Shown: piece after piece, positions 27,714 to 29,135 of the stretch
Layout: each line of letters begins with the position of its first letter
Position numbering within the stretch: the first letter of the stretch is position 1
IMG/VR virus record: IMGVR_UViG_3300010885_038082
Location: 1-29,135 of that record
DNA length: 29,135 nucleotides
Origin: a virus
Direction: 5' to 3' (one strand)
The notes under the pieces: model-generated
The model's database searches: none
The model's input: the letters and a program-made list of their open reading frames with translations, nothing else
Told to the model about the DNA's origin: nothing
Translations under genes and position numbers: made by a program

Positions 27714-28154
27714 TTATTCTAAATATCTATAGTTTGTAGTTTCAGTATTCTCTCTATAAACTATAGCACCATTTTTTAAATGAAATTTACGTGCCATTTC
27801 TGTCTTTGGACTTAGTGTAACAAATGTTTTTACGCTGGGTCTAGTTTCTTTGATATGATTTACTGCATCAAAAATTAACTGTCTGCCTGCTCCCGGAGCA
27901 TAACTCCATATGGTATAAAATACTGCTACATCTGGTTCGCTTGTTCCCGATTCAAAAAGCTCGCCTTCTGATGTTGGAATAGAATTTTGGTAACTCACAC
28001 AAGTGATGGCCTGTGCCTCATTATCTGTTTTTCTTAGTACAAAGACATCTTTGTTATTACCAACTCTTTCGTTGTGTGGTATATGAGGACGCACAGGATC
28101 GTGATTTAAAAAATCAATAAACCTATCAGTGAGATTTTGTATTAAATGTAACAT
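27714..28154 (-). CDS. GNAT-family N-acetyltransferase
   Basis: 146 residues with a GNAT core: a strand VAVFYTIWSYAPGAGRQLIF carrying the acetyl-CoA loop (PGAGRQ, a Q/RxxGxG/A variant) and a later strand with FVTLSPKTEMARKFHLKNGA, typical of the C-terminal helix/strand. It transfers an acyl group to an amine of a small molecule or protein; substrate unknown. The next minus-strand feature is tRNA-Val, one base away. Confidence 0.75.
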   Translation of the reverse strand: MLHLIQNLTDRFIDFLNHDPVRPHIPHNERVGNNKDVFVLRKTDNEAQAITCVSYQNSIPTSEGELFESGTSEPDVAVFYTIWSYAPGAGRQLIFDAVNHIKETRPSVKTFVTLSPKTEMARKFHLKNGAIVYRENTETTNYRYLE

Positions 28155-28169
28155 ATTTCTTCACCATAC

Positions 28170-28361
28170 TTATCCACCTTGGACCGAATCTGCGGGTCCA
28201 TTCTGGTCATCTATATCGTAATATTCATCTTTGAGAAAAGCTTCTGCTTGTTTCTCACCTTCGGTTTTCTTCTTGCCAAATGTTGCTTCCCAGTTACTGG
28301 TAAAAGTACTTGGGTCTACACTAAATGGGCGAGGAGAATCACCTTTACCGCCATCTGACAT
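28170..28361 (-). CDS. Small conserved-type phage protein (63 residues)
   Basis: Starts at ATG 28361 behind AAGGAG; the upstream open part lies in tRNA-Ala and is rejected. MSDGGKGDSPRPFSVDPSTF followed by SNWEATFG and an acidic tail resembles a group of small proteins frequent in T4-like phages of unknown function. Confidence 0.7.
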   Translation of the reverse strand: MSDGGKGDSPRPFSVDPSTFTSNWEATFGKKKTEGEKQAEAFLKDEYYDIDDQNGPADSVQGG

Positions 28362-28384
28362 AATTTTCTCCTTGTAAAATTTGG

Positions 28385-28457
28385 TGGAGGTGACAGGGAT
28401 CGAACCTGCGACATTTTGGTTGCAAACCAAACGCTCTCCCAACTGAGCTACACCCCC
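28385..28457 (-). tRNA. tRNA-Ala(TGC)
   Basis: Acceptor GGGGGTG/CACCTCC with the alanine identity pair G3-U70, stem TTTGG/CCAAA, loop TTTGCAA, A73 and encoded CCA. It directly follows noncoding element 3 in transcript sense. Confidence 0.95.
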
Positions 28458-29135
28458 AAAAGCATATTGAAACACACTAACTACCTTGGTATGTACTAAG
28501 GTTCAATGAACCGCTACGACCCTATCTTTAATGTGCTTCAATATGCTCTGCATCCCCCGGCGGTAATTATAGTACAGAAAGATATGACGCTATCATACCC
28601 CTCACACGCACCTTCCACCCGCTTCCCGACAGGGACCGTTCTCGCATTGCTAGCGGCCTTTGGGTTCAAAGACTACCACCCGTAGTTGTCACACTACTTC
28701 TCATCGTGTGGGTCACACTATCCGGAGACACCCGGAACGTTCTTTGCTAAGGGGCACAGGAGTGGCTCCAAGTCTTACGTCACGGTTTTTGCGTAACTGC
28801 TCTGCTGTTGTTTAAGAGTAGGCACCGTAGGCCATGGGCCGCTATGCACACTCCCCCTATAAATCTTATAACAAAACACACTGATGTCCTGTAGCTTTAA
28901 CAGGCCTTTCACTATTTAATAATGACGCAGTCACACGTCAATGTGTTTTAGTATAAGGGAGAGCCACGGTTGCAGGACCTAGTGCTTTGTTACCAAAGGA
29001 AGTATCCAGGCGATGTGGCTCTCAAAATAGATGTAGCCGAGGGAGTTGCACCCTGCTAGTCAGCGCCTCCTGTTGCCGGAAGTGCCCGTAACTACTACTG
29101 CTACAAAATTAGGATTAAGCTACTGGTTTCCACAC
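28458..29135 (-). ncRNA. Candidate large structured noncoding RNA, element 3 (continues beyond window)
   Basis: At least 678 bases without a credible ORF, visibly richer in G+C than the genes and full of complementary segments. The 3' hairpin (28461-28471 with 28537-28547, extended by G-U on the minus strand) is homologous to those of elements 1 and 2. Others: TAGCGGCC/GGCCGCTA (28651-28658 with 28837-28844), GAGAGCCAC/GTGGCTCTC (28959-28967 with 29015-29023), CTTTG/CAAAG, ACTAC/GTAGT, TCCGG/CCGGA, TTACG/CGTAA, CCTGT/ACAGG, and a further signature hairpin AAAACACA/TGTGTTTT (about 28874-28949). Size, tRNA neighbour and phage context recall GOLLD or ROOL RNAs; identity not tested. Confidence 0.7.

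Noticed and set aside
8783-28457. tRNA-Asp or tRNA-Glu
   Set aside because: All T-loop-like sites were assigned to other anticodons; none gives GTC or TTC.
28362-28475. N-terminal extension of the 63-residue phage protein
   Set aside because: It runs through tRNA-Ala, while AAGGAG marks ATG 28361.
15401-29135. CRISPR-like array from the repeated ACACACTAAC strings
   Set aside because: Copies are thousands of bases apart, differ by paired substitutions and form hairpin arms; there is no spacer array.

Overview
This window reads as a piece of a large T4-type tailed phage genome, probably from a Gram-negative (proteobacterial) host. The evidence is dense, mostly minus-strand gene packing with stop/start overlaps, many short unknown genes, 26 tRNA genes with encoded CCA, and two promoter classes: sigma-70-type boxes (TTGACA-17-TATAAT and close variants) and T4-late-like TATAAATA boxes. 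Several genes are of cellular type (clpP, iscU, isocitrate lyase, iscA, a D-Ala-D-Ala peptidase, two signal-peptide proteins), so a prophage or host segment cannot be strictly excluded, but the neighbours are phage-like.

Layout. 1-2036: 3' truncated minus-strand surface protein with three LamG-like domains. 2103-2744: lone plus-strand amidotransferase-like gene. 2722-3975: clpP operon with two small membrane proteins. 4001-6222: iscU, isocitrate lyase, iscA and a small exported protein behind a late-type promoter. 6268-7866: small unknown genes. 7919-9178: serine D,D-peptidase overlapping a tRNA, and a first tRNA group. 9233-13614: DUF6492-like protein, radical SAM enzyme, APS-kinase-like/nucleotidyltransferase fusion and two tandem sulfotransferase-like genes. 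13635-15400: main tRNA cluster with two small genes inside. 16334-23789: a compact 13-gene minus-strand run of two nucleotidyltransferases, methyltransferase, SDR, three Fe(II)/2OG-dioxygenase-like proteins, GNAT-like protein, sulfotransferase, SGNH hydrolase, dual-specificity phosphatase, a 59-residue protein and a glycosyltransferase-like protein. 23845-25834: a second SGNH gene (plus strand) and a kinase/sulfotransferase fusion. 25851-28457: more tRNAs, an unknown 298-residue protein, a GNAT protein and a small phage protein.

The tRNAs cover 18 amino acids (Asp and Glu not seen) and include an initiator-like tRNA and a tRNA with anticodon AAT. Three stretches without credible genes (15401-15630, 25922-26211, 28458-29135) each lie immediately 5' of a tRNA in transcript sense. 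They share a hairpin whose arms differ by compensatory changes and whose extra pairs form only in minus-strand RNA, so I interpret them as related structured noncoding RNAs. A tRNA minihelix with CCA (acceptor and T arm only) lies between tRNA-Pro and the second one.

The accessory genes suggest a decoration pathway: predicted PAPS supply plus sulfotransferases, hydroxylases, methyl-, nucleotidyl-, acyl- and glycosyl-transfer and SGNH esterases. Its substrate (surface glycan, peptide or small molecule) cannot be told from sequence. All functional assignments come from motifs read by eye; no database search was run.
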